From NCBI GenBank assembly GCA_034770075.1, contig CM068380.1, positions 39,388,695 to 39,452,694 on the forward strand: DNA of 64,000 nucleotides. The letters run 5' to 3'. Positions 1-11,343 of the stretch are shown here, one piece after another. Position numbers and translations under genes: made by a program. The stretch is from Aralia elata (lineage: Eukaryota; Streptophyta; Magnoliopsida; Apiales; Araliaceae). Below the pieces are notes generated by a model, which ran no database searches, had not been told where the DNA came from, and saw only the letters and a list, made by a program, of their open reading frames with translations. Position 1 is the stretch's first letter, and every line of letters begins with the position of its first letter.

Positions 1-1640
1 CGATACCTAGCCCGAGTTAGACATCCAATTGCTTCGATTTGAATTATCCAGAGAATGTCTTATATAGATATCCAATCTATCAAAAAAAAAGGATGGACAC
101 AATCAAACCCATTTCTCGATTCAATAGAAGGCCGAAGAGGTGAATAGGGTCCCAAATAACGAGAGATATGTAAAAAGAAGGTCCGACTTGGGACAAAAAA
201 ATCAAGGGGGAAGAGAACATCTCAAATTTTTATACCTCATTAGCGCATAAGTTTGCTGATGGATGACAGCTCAAATCAAAGCCCAAGAGATCGGGAATGG
301 CCTCTCGAGCTCTGGGGAATGTGCGACCACGAACAGGCAGAACAGTAACGTCTGGCTTAGGAAGATTATCATCTACGTCAACAGCATCGGCTCAGTCAAC
401 GTCAATCGGACAGATGCAAGACTCTGTTAGACAACAAGCCTGTCTCGTAACACGAGGATATTGGACAGCAGAGGCCGTCTTACGAGGACAAACCCCCGAA
501 GATGCACGATGGGATGTAGAACTGCTCCACATGTTTGGATCTATGACTAAACCTAGATCAAACGACACAATGAGGTACGCCCTATCTTATCCTATATGTT
601 TAAAACGTCATGTGCACTAAAATAAGGAATTCTTACGAATATATTGGTCATCACATTATGCATGGTCTGCATGTGCATTAGGGGCGAGTCTACGCTATTT
701 TTTTATGTGTACACCTACGTCCAGTCACGGTACCTACGAAATTTCTTTGCCAGAGTCTCCCCTATAGTATGGACTATCTATATGCACAATAGTATGCATA
801 CGTGACCATTTATAGGTACCCAAGGCACAACCCAAGAGATATGCACAATACACGATACTATATAGTTGAAACATTACAATGAATCAAACGAAGAAATATA
901 ATAGCAATAAAAATATCCCAAAAATTAGAAACTTGCATATAAAGTGATTCCCAACATTAAAACAGATAGTTTTTATCAAAATGTGCGACAAAAGACGATC
1001 TCAGATCATGAAAATGTTTACATTTACGTGTCTAACATATCAAAATACATGCATGCATCGAAGCAAAATATTTTATCAAGTCAATAGAGCATATATTTTT
1101 CATACATTACAGTTTAACTTACTAGCATCTATAATGTAACAAAACGAAAGCAAAAATACGCAAATGTTATACGAATACGTTACATGTAAAGTGATAAATG
1201 AATGAGCGGAGTCAGAATTGACAGAATCAAACCTTAGAAAGCAGAATGTACGAGAATATGTGTTAGAATATTGGAGAATCCAAGAAAGAGAGGCAAAGAA
1301 AGCTAAAGAGAATGAAAGAAGAAAAAGGCCTGAGTGGGGAATAACTACCACGACCAGCCGCAGTGCACCTGCAGCCAAGCCTGGTGGGCCCTACCCCTCC
1401 TATTTTGGTGTGCTTGAAGTCAAAACGCGTCCCTTTCGGTCCAAATAGGTGTAACCACAAAGAAAAATGTATTTTTGAAGCCTAAAACGTCTTTTGCAGG
1501 CAATGTCGGTTATGAGAATCTAAAACCTGATAGTAATAGGTCTTAAGATCTGAAAGTGTGAAAAAAGGAAAAAAAACGGATCAAAAATGAGAAAAAACGA
1601 TTGAATATTGAAGAAAATATGTCTTCTTTTAATTAATCGG
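1..1640. other. Unassigned region, possible degenerate LTR
   Basis: No gene is recognised. Open frames at 297-620 (+) and 1218-1448 (+) match no family I know and are short. Around 1350-1450 the sequence (CCGCAG...CTGCAG, then TGGGCCC, then GAAGTCAAAACGCGT) resembles the U3 of the minus-strand Tat/Ogre-like LTR at 7340-7410 (CTGTGGCTGG, GGGGCCC, GAAGTCAATTTTTCGT). Part of this stretch may therefore be a third, much older LTR copy in minus orientation. The similarity is short and judged by eye. Confidence 0.3.
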
Positions 1641-2117
1641 CAATATGTCTGTTGGAGACGATACCCAGCAAAGGCATTGGAGACGATACCCGATGATGCG
1701 CCCATTGGGGACGAGACCTGGCAAAGGCATCGGAGATGATACCCAGTGATGTGCCCGTTGGGGATGAGACCCAACAAAGGCATCGGAGACGATACCCAGC
1801 AATATGTCCGTTAGAGACGATACCCAGAGAAGGCATCAGAGGTGGTACCCAGTGATGTTCCCTTTGGGGATGAGACCTAGCAAAGGCATTGGAGACGATA
1901 CCCGGTGATATGTCCGTTGGAGATGATACCCAGCGAAGGCATCAGAGACGATACCCGATAATACGTCTGTTGGGGACGAGACCCAGCAAAGGCATCGGAG
2001 ACGATACCTAGTGATATGTCCGTTAGAGACGAGACCCAGCAAAGGCATCGGAGACGATACCTAATGATGAGTCCATTGGAGATGATACCCAACGAAGGTG
2101 TCGGAGACGATAACCGG
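1641..2117. repeat. 53-bp tandem array (about 9 copies)
   Basis: The marker GGAGACGATACCC (or a close variant) begins at 1679, 1732, 1785, 1838, 1891, 1944, 1997, 2050 and 2103, so the period is exactly 53 bp with no indel. Each unit holds two related halves, GGAGACGATACCC and GGGGACGAGACCC. The array lies about 220 bp upstream of a PPT and LTR start. This is the place where Tat/Ogre-lineage elements are known to carry tandem repeats in their 3' UTR. The period is not a multiple of 3, so the short frames across it on the minus strand are not genes. Confidence 0.93.
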
Positions 2118-2322
2118 TGTTAATTAGCCATAGAAGCAGCATTTATCCCTAGAGGAACAACCTAAGAATAGGTTCATACTTCTCTGGATGCTTCATTTTT
2201 ACGTTGTGTTTTAAAAGATCTTTCATCATCATACATCTTAACATGCATCATATTTATATTTTGTCATGCATTGGGTATCTATATCTTTGTCATGTTCATT
2301 TCACTGCATTGCATAAACATGA

Positions 2323-2336
2323 CAAAGAGGGGCATC
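2323..2336 (+). promoter_or_regulatory. Polypurine tract of Tat/Ogre-like element (+)
   Basis: CAAAGAGGGGCATC lies immediately before an LTR start TGTAGACACCC. The same PPT-LTR junction, inverted, is at 42228-42241 (AAAGAGGGGCAGC then TGTAGACACCC). A PPT primes plus-strand DNA synthesis next to the 3' LTR, so the LTR starting at 2337 is a 3' LTR in plus orientation. Confidence 0.8.
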
Positions 2337-4560
2337 TGTAGACACCCGAAATTTGGCATTCTGTTATTTAATCTTGACAGGAGGGCAAAAATGTCATTTC
2401 ACCCTGATGATAAGAACGTCAAACAGAGAATTACAAGGCTCAAAAGGAATGCATAAAGATATCATGACGACCACCGAGTGACAAGCTACACGAAGTATGA
2501 CGGTTGACCACTTGACATCTTTGGAAAGATCCATTTCTGCAGTTTGCTCTATCTTCTTGGACCCAAAATTAGCCAAACTTTATGTCATTGAGTAGCTCTC
2601 GGAAAGAGCTTTTCGTAATGGTATGGCGCATCTCCTAACTCTCCCCGGATTGAAAGTTACGAACATTTCAATGAACAAGACGAAAAGTCGACTGCACTAC
2701 ACGAAAACGAGACAGGTGGACCCCACCTGGGCTAGCCGCAAGGGCACCTGTGGCCAAGCCTGGAGCCTATATAAGGCAATTTTCAGCAGATTTGTAGAGA
2801 GAGAAAGAGCAAATTTTGTGAAAAAAAAGAGAGAATTTAAAAAGAATTTAGAGAATTTTTAGAGAGAAAAGCTAGAATCAATCTAGATCTATTAAATCTC
2901 ATCATATTTATAGCTAGATTGTTATAGGATCTCTCAATTCAAAGCTCAAGGAGGCATTTTTCTCTCACCCTAAGGTAAAAGTTTTAATCTTTTTATGTTT
3001 GTAGCATAGATTCGGCTTAGATCTAATACATATTGTATCCATCTTGTGATTTGAATCCATTTATATTGTAAAAATTCAATCTTTGATATTTTCATAGTCT
3101 ATTAAAGCTTGATCTTTGGACTAGGGTGGCTAGAGGGGATTTCTCTCGAATGTAATTTTCCCCTTGCCATCCGATGATGTCCCTTTGTAATTTATTATGT
3201 TTATTTTGAGATTGACTCTCTTATTTCGATTTGTTTATTGAGAGTTGATTGTTTTTACTATGGTTTACCTCATGCAATCCTAGATCCATATCTATTGATG
3301 AGGGGGTCCCACCTACCTGCCATCAAGGGATTCTAATAAATTGAATCACCTGATAACCAGTTTGGGATATATGTTGTCGATTAACTCCCGCCTATGTCAT
3401 CCACGGATCTATAAGAATCTAAAAGGATTTCGTTTTCCTAAACCTTAGATCCTTTTGGGATAGACCTTGATGATGCATAGTTGTCCCTTGATATGTTGGT
3501 TTCGATTGTTAGATTAAAAGATTAGGGTCCTCGGGAGCCCTTTTCTTACGTCATCATTATCGATTGTATATCTTTATTTTGTCTTGCTGGGATTTTAAGT
3601 ATGTAAGCCTAGGAATGGAATCATGGCCTTATAAAACCTTGTGTTTAACGCATCTTGACGTAATTCCCACGATAGATGTTGTTTTTCGATTGTAATATTG
3701 AGATGCGATCTTGTTGTATATGTAATTTTGGGGCCTTAAAATGGTATCGAGGGTTCCATCCCACGAAAAATCGAATTTAAAGTCTCGCAATAGTGAAAAT
3801 TTTAATTGCGGGTGTTCGGGGTTATTGAGATGGCTTTCATGCCCATGAATGCCCCCGACCCCTTTTTTTATGTTAATTTTCCATTTATCGTTAAAAACGA
3901 TTTTTAAATCAAAACGATAAAGGTCTTCTAAAATTAAACCGCTCCGAGTAGTAAGAAGACTTTAAAATAAAATTGAATGTTACAAAGAATCTCAATTCCT
4001 ATTTGGCGAAAAGTTTGAAAATCGTGTTTTCCAAAACGTCACCCCAAAAGGCTTTACTCTAAAATAATGAGCTAAAATGAACCATTTTCTCTAATCAAAT
4101 CCTTCGTGCATAGGCTCAAAGAGGTTTTAAGTTACTTTCAAAATAATGCACTTTTCACGATTTCGACTCAAAGCTAGATAGACTTTCTCCAAATCATAAA
4201 CACTCACACCTCACACTTAGGAAGACATCAAGATGCGGTAACTGTGTTTTTACGGAAGTCGGGGGTGCCTAACACCTTCCCCTCGTTTAAGCAAGCCCCC
4301 GAACTCTATGAATCTTGATTTCGAGACCAATTTTATGGAGTCACATATTGGGCCTCTCGATTGTGAAAATCCTAAAATTCGGATGAGTTGGTACATCTAT
4401 TAAATCTTTACCAACTGACGACTATATCTAATTAGCCCATCATTAAAATCAACCTTTCAAAATCCCGTCGGCATTTATGTTAGCTTTTCCCTAAAACTCA
4501 CCCTTTCAGCGAAATAAATAAATCAAAAAATCTTTAAAAAGGGTAGAAACGCGAAAACAA
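2337..4560 (+). mobile_element. Tat/Ogre-like 3' LTR (+)
   Basis: Starts TGTAGACACCC after a PPT. It contains a TATA-like CCTATATAAGG at 2766-2776 and, near its 3' part, the block GGTGCCTAACACCTTCCC (4266-4283), which recurs inverted at 5650-5667 and in the LTRs at 40170 and 49623. The 3' end is not sharply defined because the TG...CA end and PBS are worn. Length about 2.2 kb, close to the 2058-bp LTR at 40170. Upstream lies the 53-bp array expected of the element's 3' UTR. The rest of the element is not in the window. Confidence 0.72.
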
Positions 4561-5342
4561 ATAGGACAAAAAATCCCAGCATTGACAAGGATTCTCCGAC
4601 ATCTTAACTGGTGGTGTTCTGACCTTTCGGACTCAAAGTCGGGTTCGAGGACCAATCCATATATCCAAAAAGACAGAGTTTAGTTTTGAGAGCTGGTAAA
4701 TACGGATGCATGCCAATGTATTATTTTTGTTTTGAGGTTTTTTAATCTTTTCCTACAAAATAAGGTTAGTGATTTCGAGATGACAGGATGACAAGATGCA
4801 GGATGATTTACTTTAAGGATGACTATTTACATATAAGGAGTAACAGGGTATGAAGAGACTTCACGTAACGTTGGGTTTATCTGAGGCTGACATACCCTAG
4901 GGGTACTCTCGCAGCCTTTTCAACATGAAGGTTCCCAGATCTTCGCAACCTACTTGATAGGAATGAATTCGATTTTTCAATTAGAGCGGATCTGAGTGGT
5001 GCCTTTCCTGAGCCTCACAGGGGAACGCCCCCCTTGAGTCCAGTAATCAACATCCAACGGGTTCGCCTCCTTGTGGAGGAATCACACAACATACATTCAC
5101 ATTCATCGCACCTTTTTTTTTTGTTCTTCTACCAGCTTTTGAACCATTGACCTATGAGTTAATGATTTGGACACTAACCAACCGGGCAAAGGAGCACCTT
5201 ACCGTATGCATATGATGACATTGTGCGAAGAACTTGAATAAAGCATTTAATAATATAAGGCATTCATCCATTCAAACCATTCACACAACACACATATAAA
5301 AGGAAAACAACAAGATTGAATACGACTTAAGCCCTCAAAAGT
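4561..5342 (-). mobile_element. Leader (5' UTR) of minus-strand Tat/Ogre-like element
   Basis: Noncoding. From about 4735 to 5300 it aligns by eye with 48940-49440, the leader of the complete Tat/Ogre-like element: shared blocks include CAAAATAAGGT, CCCTAGGGGTACTCTCGC, AGCGGATCTGAGTGGTGC and CAACATACATTCACATTCA. It therefore lies just inside a 5' LTR in minus orientation (5357-7725). The left 150 bp could belong to either this element or the plus-strand LTR before it. Confidence 0.65.
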
Positions 5343-5356
5343 CCCCAACGAAGTCG
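5343..5356 (-). other. Damaged primer-binding site
   Basis: CCCCAACGAAGTCG corresponds to the intact site at 49605-49620 (CCCAGCAGAGTCGCCA on plus, a PBS of the TGGCGACT type on minus). Here the ten bases holding the CCA and the first bases of the LTR are absent, and the sequence runs GTCG directly into ACGTCGGG. The intact copy has GTCG on both sides of those ten bases, so a deletion between short direct repeats explains it. Confidence 0.6.
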
Positions 5357-7725
5357 ACGTCGGGAAATTTTTCCTAAATGTTGTTTCTACCCTTTTTAAG
5401 ATTTCGATTATAATTCCATTTAAAGGGTGATTTTAAGGAAAAAGACCGACATAAATGCCGATGAGGTTTTGAAAGGTTAATTTTAATGAAGGGCTAATTA
5501 GACAGAGTGGCCAGTTGGTAAAGATTCAAATGGATGTACCAACTCATCCGGTTTTAAGATTTTGAACGAAATATGGCCCTAAATGTGACTTTGTAAAATT
5601 GGACTTGAAACCGAGATTCATAGAGTTCGGGGACTTGCTTAAGCGAGGGGAAGGTGTTAGGCACCCCCGACTTCCGTGAATACACAGTTACCGCATCTTA
5701 ATGCTCTCCTAAGTGTGTGTGCATGTGTGCGTGTGTGTATGATTTGGGAGAAAATCTAGGATATCGCTATTTAACTTTAAATTAAGATCGTGAGAAGTGC
5801 ATTATTTTGAAAGCAACTTCAAGCCTCTTTGATCCTATGCACGAGGGATTTGATTTGAGAGAAAAGTTCATTTTAGTTTTGATTTGATAAACCTTTTTAA
5901 GGTGACATTTTGAAAATATGGTTTTCAAACCGTTCGTCAAATAGGAATCGAGGTTCTTTGTTACTCTCAATTTTAGCTTAAGGTTGCTCTACTAACCTAG
6001 TTCGATTTGGTTTTAAAAAATCTTTATCGTTTTGTTTGAAAATCGCTTTTTGGTGACAAATAGTAAAATCAAGCATCGAAATGGGGTCGGTGCCACTCGT
6101 AAGCATGTAAGCCATCTTAATAGCCTCGAACACCTGCAACATAAATTTTTACTATCACGTGGCCTTAAATTCGGTGCTCGCAGAATGGGACCTTTGATAC
6201 GGTTTTAAGGCCCAAATTTACATATAAAATGATTGACTTGCAAATATTACAATCGCAAACTATGTCCATCGTGGGAATTACATCAAGGTCCGATTTAGAG
6301 ATCCCAACTCCATTCTTAGGCTCATATGACTCGGAATCATAAGAAATAATACGTTGAAATTGAAGAAAAGGGGAACAAAATCTAGGAAAGGGCTCCCGTA
6401 GACCTTAATCCATAGATCGAACAACCGAAGCCAACATTGCGAGGGACTATCATGTATTGAAGAGATCTAGCGAAAGGATTTAGAATCTAGGAAAGGAATC
6501 CGTAGATCTAAGATCCTCTAGATCTAGACAATGATGTAATCGGGATTTAACCGAACATATATCCCAGATTAGCTATCAGGAAGATTTAATTTGTTAGAAT
6601 CCCTTTCCAGCCAAAAGGTGGGAACCCCTTACCATTAGATATGAATCTAAGATTTTACGGGGTAAACCATAAAACAAACGAAACAACTCCCAATAAAATA
6701 ATGATAAAAATGGAGTCGAATCTATAATAAAAATAATAAATCGTTGAACGGATATCATCGGGTAGTTAGGAGGAGATTACATTTATGAGAAATCCTCTCT
6801 AACCATCCATAATCCACAACTAGGATCCATACATCCCTAGATATGATCTAGGGTGCTAGGAGAGCCTCAAATGAGAAGTAAATCGCAATATAAATCAATC
6901 TCAAGCACAACAATGTATAAAATAAACAAGTTCTATATCAGATCTAATATATCTATATCAAATCTATATAAAAATCGAATCTTTCGCCAAAACAAAAGAG
7001 ATATATATTAGATCGACATTAGATCTACACTGAATCTACATAAAGATCGGATCTTTCACTATAAAAACGGATCTATGCTAGATTTATGCTAGATCTATTA
7101 GATTTACATTAAATATACATAAATATTGAGTCTTTCACTTTGGGAATGGTGAAATCCTCCTCCTTGAGCTTGGATCTAATTTGATGAGGGATTTGATGAG
7201 ATTTCCTAGATCTATATTGAAATTGGAGAGGATTTTATCTAATTCTCTCCCTAAGAGCAATTTTTCTCTCCCTTAAAAATGCTTCCCCCTTTCAAAAATC
7301 TGGCAAAATCAGCCTTATATAGGCACCTAGGGCAGCCTCAACTTTACCTGTGGCTGGCCTAGGGTGGGGCCCACCTGCCTCGATTTTTGTGTTGCGAAGT
7401 CAATTTTTCGTGTTGTGCGCTAGAATGTCCGTAATTTTCAATCCGGAAAGAGTTGGGAGACGTGGCATACCATTTTAGAAAGCTATTTCCGAGAGCTACG
7501 GAATGACATAAAGTTTGACTGATTCCGAATCTGGGAAGATAGAGCAACAAGCAAAAAAGGAGCTTCCTCAATATGTCGGGTAGTCAACCATTTTGTCTTG
7601 AGTAGCCCGATGCTCGGTAATCTTTGCAACACCTTCATATACTTGTTCTCAGCTTCTACTATAAATGATATTAGGCTTGACCAATTTTGGGTCTGGGAAG
7701 ATGGAGCAAAAAAATAGAAAAGTAT
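5357..7725 (-). mobile_element. Tat/Ogre-like 5' LTR (-), truncated in U3
   Basis: Inverted relative of the LTR at 2337-4560. It shares the AAGGTGTTAGGCACCCCCGAC block (inverse of 4262-4283), the GGGCCTTAAAAC region (about 6185-6230 inverse) and a TATA-like sequence near 7314-7322 (TATATAAGG on minus). The U3 tip with the expected GGGTGTCTACA is missing because another element starts at 7726. U3 also seems to carry a partial duplication: GGGAAGATAGAGCAA near 7531 and GGGAAGATGGAGCAA near 7694. Confidence 0.72.
7721..7725. repeat. Left target-site duplication AGTAT
   Basis: The five bases before the TGATGAGTGTG start of the Athila-like LTR at 7726 are AGTAT. The matching right copy is not visible because that element's 3' LTR is cut at 11343. 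It is expected at the lost right boundary. Confidence 0.4.
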
Positions 7726-8500
7726 TGATGAGTGTGTTTTATATACACTAATTAGGTACTTTTTAGCTTGGTAATTTGTAAATCCTAAGCTATTTCGTTT
7801 GGTTTTTATGTATTTTTATCTTATTGTTATATAATGTGGTTTTATATTGCTTTTATGTGTTTTTATATTGATTTTATGTGTTTTTACTTTGTTTTGTAGG
7901 AAATAGAATAAAAGCTCTTTGGATCAATGTTTGGAGTGGCTCCGTTCGCATTTTCGTCTTGTCATTTACATAGCAGTCACTTCAGGGCCAATTTGAACCT
8001 AGCTTTAGCCCATATCTCTCAAAACTCAAAGAATGAAAGTTGTATAACTACTTCTTAGCTTTTCAGATCATCTTGAATCGCCCAAATCGGAGTTCGGATG
8101 AGAGAGTTATGGCCATTTTACCAATAGACGTCGAAGCTGAAAAAACAAAAAAATGGCCAAGTGCCTAGGCGCTCTTTCGTAGTTCATTTCAAGCGCTTAG
8201 GCGCTCCAAGGCAGGGATCCAGCTCCAAGGCAAGCGCCTAGGCACTCCAGAGTCAGATTTATGTGATTTTGCTGAGTTTTTATGGTTTTATGATGTAATG
8301 CTATAAAAAGAATATGTAGCCTCCATTTTGTGACATCGAATACTTCTGAAATCACATCTAAAAAGTGGGAGGCTACCATAAACATCATGAAAAAGAGAAA
8401 AGGGCTGCAATTCAAAGAAAATTCAGCAAGATCTAAGGAGCAAATGAAGAGAGGATTGCAAAACTAAGGAAGAGAGGCTAGAATTCATCATCCACCCATC
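7726..8500 (+). mobile_element. 5' LTR of a pol-less Athila-like element
   Basis: Starts TGATGAGTGTGTTTTATATACACTAATTAGG-like; the same start recurs at 11053 behind a PPT. It carries the conserved U3 stretch around 8075-8125 (CGGAGTTCGGATGAGAGAG, TTATGGCCATTTTACC), three palindromic motifs of the AGCGCCTAGGCGCTC type at 8160-8248, and a TATA box CTATAAAAAG at 8301-8310. The right end is uncertain because no clear PBS is seen; 8500 is a guess. Confidence 0.65.
8160..8248. repeat. U3 palindrome cluster (CCTAGG type, 3 copies)
   Basis: GTGCCTAGGCGCTC (8161), AAGCGCTTAGGCGCTCC (8191) and AAGCGCCTAGGCACTCC (8232) are near-palindromes around a CTAGG or TTAGG core, spaced about 31 and 41 bp. The last ends 53 bp before the TATA box at 8301. 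Its position and copy number match the GC-palindrome clusters in the other LTRs of this window, but the motif differs. Confidence 0.75.
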
Positions 8501-8929
8501 AAACAACATCTGAATATCTTCATTAGGGGTTTTATCATTCTATCTCTAGTCTTTCCTTCTTATTTTGTAATTCCAACATGATGATTTATAGATCGAATTT
8601 GATGTTTTGTTTAGCTACCATGAACTAGAACTTTTATTCTAAGATTTCAATGGAACCCAACTCCTAGTTTGAATTGAATGCTCTCTCTTTGATACTAGAT
8701 AATCATTTGTGAATTGAATATCGTAATTTGTGCTTCATATATTAATTACCTAGCTAGTAATTACTTTGGGAAATATGAAATTGGAAAATAAATTATAGTG
8801 TTAAGACCTTGTTATGATATCATGCGAAGGTTAGAGATTTTCGGGGGTGAATAATAACATTATTGTGACGTGTGTCTTATTAATTATCTTTAAGAATAGA
8901 TGACTTGCTAGTATATAGGATAGGAATAT

Positions 8930-9584
8930 ACCAAGGCTTGTTGACACTCTTGAGAGTCAATCCATTCAGAATGCCTACTATCAGAATCAAGTTGACTACA
9001 CCCCAAACTACTATCATCTGAGTTGGTAAAATTGTCCAAGCTTTTCATAGGATAACAATCAAGATCAATTTGATGCTCCAAATCTCCCATTCCATTCAGA
9101 ATTTTCATACCATCCTTCACCGCAAGAAGAGGATACATCTAATTTGGAGGAGATTCTTTCCAAGTACTTAGAGCAACAAAAGGAAAGTAGGGTGGAGGAA
9201 CTCATTACTAAGTTCATATCTCAAAGCGAGGATAGGATGGCGATTCAAGAAGCTTTAATACAGAACCTCGAGAACCAAATGACACAACTTGTTGATGCTA
9301 TCATTATTCACCCGCAAAGCACTTTACCTAGCAATATAGAGATTAATCCTAAAGAGGAAGGTGAAGAGCAATGCATGGTGAATACGCATGGATGTGGCAA
9401 GGAGTTACATGAGGCTATTGGAGGAAATTTTTTAATGATACATCCTACTGTGGAAGTTGATTTTGAGGTTGATGAGATGAGCATCATGTGTGGGTTTAAT
9501 GACAAGGAAAATGAAGATCAAGAAGTCACATTCAAGGTTTTCAAAGCCATCGAGCAACCTTTGGTCCATAAAGAATGTCTTTAG
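8930..9584 (+). pseudogene. Athila-type gag C-terminal fragment
   Basis: The frame from 9144 reads through LENQMTQLVDAI, PSNIEINPKEEGEEQCMVN to GCGKELHE. This is the conserved C-terminal part of Athila Gag (family pattern: LENQ.GQLA, LPS.TE.NP..EGKEQC). Upstream, LVDTLESQSIQNAYYQNQ at about 8935-8990 is the same protein in another frame, so at least one frameshift is present; compared with the copy at 36489 a block of about 145 bp encoding the N-terminus is deleted. There is no zinc knuckle, protease, RT or integrase before the 3' end, so the element is non-autonomous. Confidence 0.7.
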
Positions 9585-9773
9585 GTTGATCTTGATAAGA
9601 GTGCAACAATGGATAAAGCGGATGAGGAAAGTTTCTTTTTGCCATTGGTTGAAATTAAGTTTGAGGGTTACCAATCATGTAAGCATGTCATGCAAAGCAA
9701 GGAAAGGACAACGAGGCGGCATACTATGGTCATTTTTATGATTGAGCCAGATTGAAAGGAAATGAAGGAGTCG

Positions 9774-9815
9774 GGCTGACGACTATAAACCAAGCGCTAC
9801 TTGGGAGGCAACCCA
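9774..9815 (+). other. Conserved Athila post-pol motif
   Basis: GACGACTATAAACCAAGCGC then TACTTGGGAGGCAACCC. An equivalent AAGCGCTTGATGGGAGACAACC follows the integrase of Athila element 2 on the minus strand at about 54123-54150. It marks the start of the 3' noncoding region in Athila elements. Here it follows gag directly, which shows that all of pol has been lost. Confidence 0.7.
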
Positions 9816-10470
9816 AATTTTGCATTCCTTTATCCAATTTTATTTTATTTTATTTTATTTTCGTTTAGTTTTGTTTTTCATGTTAGGTTGTTCTGCCTAC
9901 CAAGCACCGGGGAGCTGAGGCTTATTCATCAAAATCAAACATTCTGCAGGTTTGGTGCCCCACATGGATTGACACGTTCTCAGGGAAGTTCTTTGTTTTA
10001 CTTATTCCTATCTTAGCCATTAAGGACAATGTCAGTTTTAAGTTTGGGGATAGCATTTAGTATTTGTGTGTTTTTAATTTAGTATTTGTGTGTTTTCAGT
10101 GTGTTTTTTTTATTTTATATAAAAAAATATATTCTTATTTTTAGGATGTGTCTCTTGAGCATTGTTTTAATTTGATTTGAACTGTAATCTATGGTGAATG
10201 ATAATAACCTGATTAAATAGATTCTAACTCGTGGAAAATAGACAAATGTCGCTTAGTCTATGTGCTTAATTTATTCTTGGTTATTGTTATGCTTATGAGT
10301 CCTTCCATTTTTATGCACTTACCCGTGAGTAATGAACCAGTTGTACATTTGGAATGGCTTATGTGACCGAATGCTTGTGGGAGATATCAATACGCTCTAG
10401 AGCTCGTTTAAACATCATTCGAAGTAATGTGTCCAATGCTTGATTAGTTGGTCATGTGGTGAGTTGAGAT

Positions 10471-10656
10471 GGAGCGTAAAATACACTCACTCATAAACAT
10501 ATGCTTAGGGGAGATAGAGCGTAAAACGCACTCACCTATTAAATGAAGATAAAAAAAAGTTATATATCGCAAATCTTGCGGAGGGTTGAGATGGAGCGTA
10601 AAACGCACTCGCCCATAAGAGCGGACTTAAGGTAAGATGGAGCATAAAATGCACTC
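10471..10656 (+). repeat. Four hairpin repeats GAGCGTAAAACGCACTC
   Basis: Copies begin near 10471, 10517, 10594 and 10640, each within a longer GAGATGGAGCGTAAAACGCA context. Each can fold as GAGCGT paired with ACG..CTC with a two-base bulge. Spacings of 46, 77 and 46 bp suggest two pairs. The same motif occurs once, inverted, in the 3' UTR of Athila element 2 at about 38836-38858, so it is a feature of the element's 3' noncoding region. Confidence 0.75.
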
Positions 10657-11037
10657 ACCCAGAGTCTTTTGGTCTCAAAATTTTTGGAATTTATGATTTG
10701 TCTACATTTGCGATGAGTGATGTGTTAAGAATGTAGTTTTTGTAGTTTATTTTGATTTCTTTCATAAGGTAATGTGGTTGAATAAGTTCATCCGAGCTAT
10801 AATTGGTTTAGTACAATTGGGTACTCACACACACATAGAAGGGATCTAAATCGAGATATGACTAACATGTTGAAATTTTTGACTTGCGATCTTTTGAAAG
10901 TTTTCTAGAGTTATTTTATTTTAACATCTTTGAGGCCATTGTTTAAACTTATTAACTCATTGCTCAAGTTAGGTTTTATTAGAAGTGTTTAATTTTTATA
11001 GTTTGTGTTTGTTTTGCTTGAGGACAAGCAAACATTT

Positions 11038-11052
11038 AAGTTTGGGGGTATT
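11038..11052 (+). promoter_or_regulatory. Athila-like polypurine tract
   Basis: AAGTTTGGGGGTATT directly precedes the LTR start at 11053. Athila element 2 has the equivalent AAGTTCGGGGGTATT (minus strand, 38425-38439) before its 3' LTR. Confidence 0.8.
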
Positions 11053-11343
11053 TGATGAGTGTGTTTTATATATACTAATTAGGTACTTTTGAGCTTGATA
11101 ATTTGTAAATCCTAAGCTATTTCGTTTGGTTTTTATGTATTTTTATCTTATTGTTATATAATGTGGTTTTATATTGCTTTTATGTGTTTTTATATTGATT
11201 TTATGTGTTTTTACTTTGTTTTGTATGAAATGGAATAAAAGCTCTTTGGATCAATGTTTGGAGTGGCTCCGTTCGCATTTTTGTCTTATCATTTACATAG
11301 CAGCCACTTCAAGGCCAATTTGAACCTAGTTACAGCCCGTATC
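11053..11343 (+). mobile_element. 3' LTR of the Athila-like element, truncated
   Basis: The first 291 bp repeat 7726-8032 closely, then the sequence switches at 11344 to the start of a Tekay LTR. The whole Athila-like element would be about 3.3 kb from LTR start to LTR start, too short for gag-pol. The remainder of this LTR should lie at the lost right side of the Tekay insertion; a right flank beginning GTATC would be expected. Confidence 0.75.

Noticed and set aside
297..620. 107-codon frame as a host gene
   Set aside because: Low-complexity serine/threonine start, no known domain, no promoter or intron signals, and repeats on all sides.
1641..2117. CRISPR-like direct repeats
   Set aside because: Units are contiguous with no unique spacers, and the setting is a plant retrotransposon.
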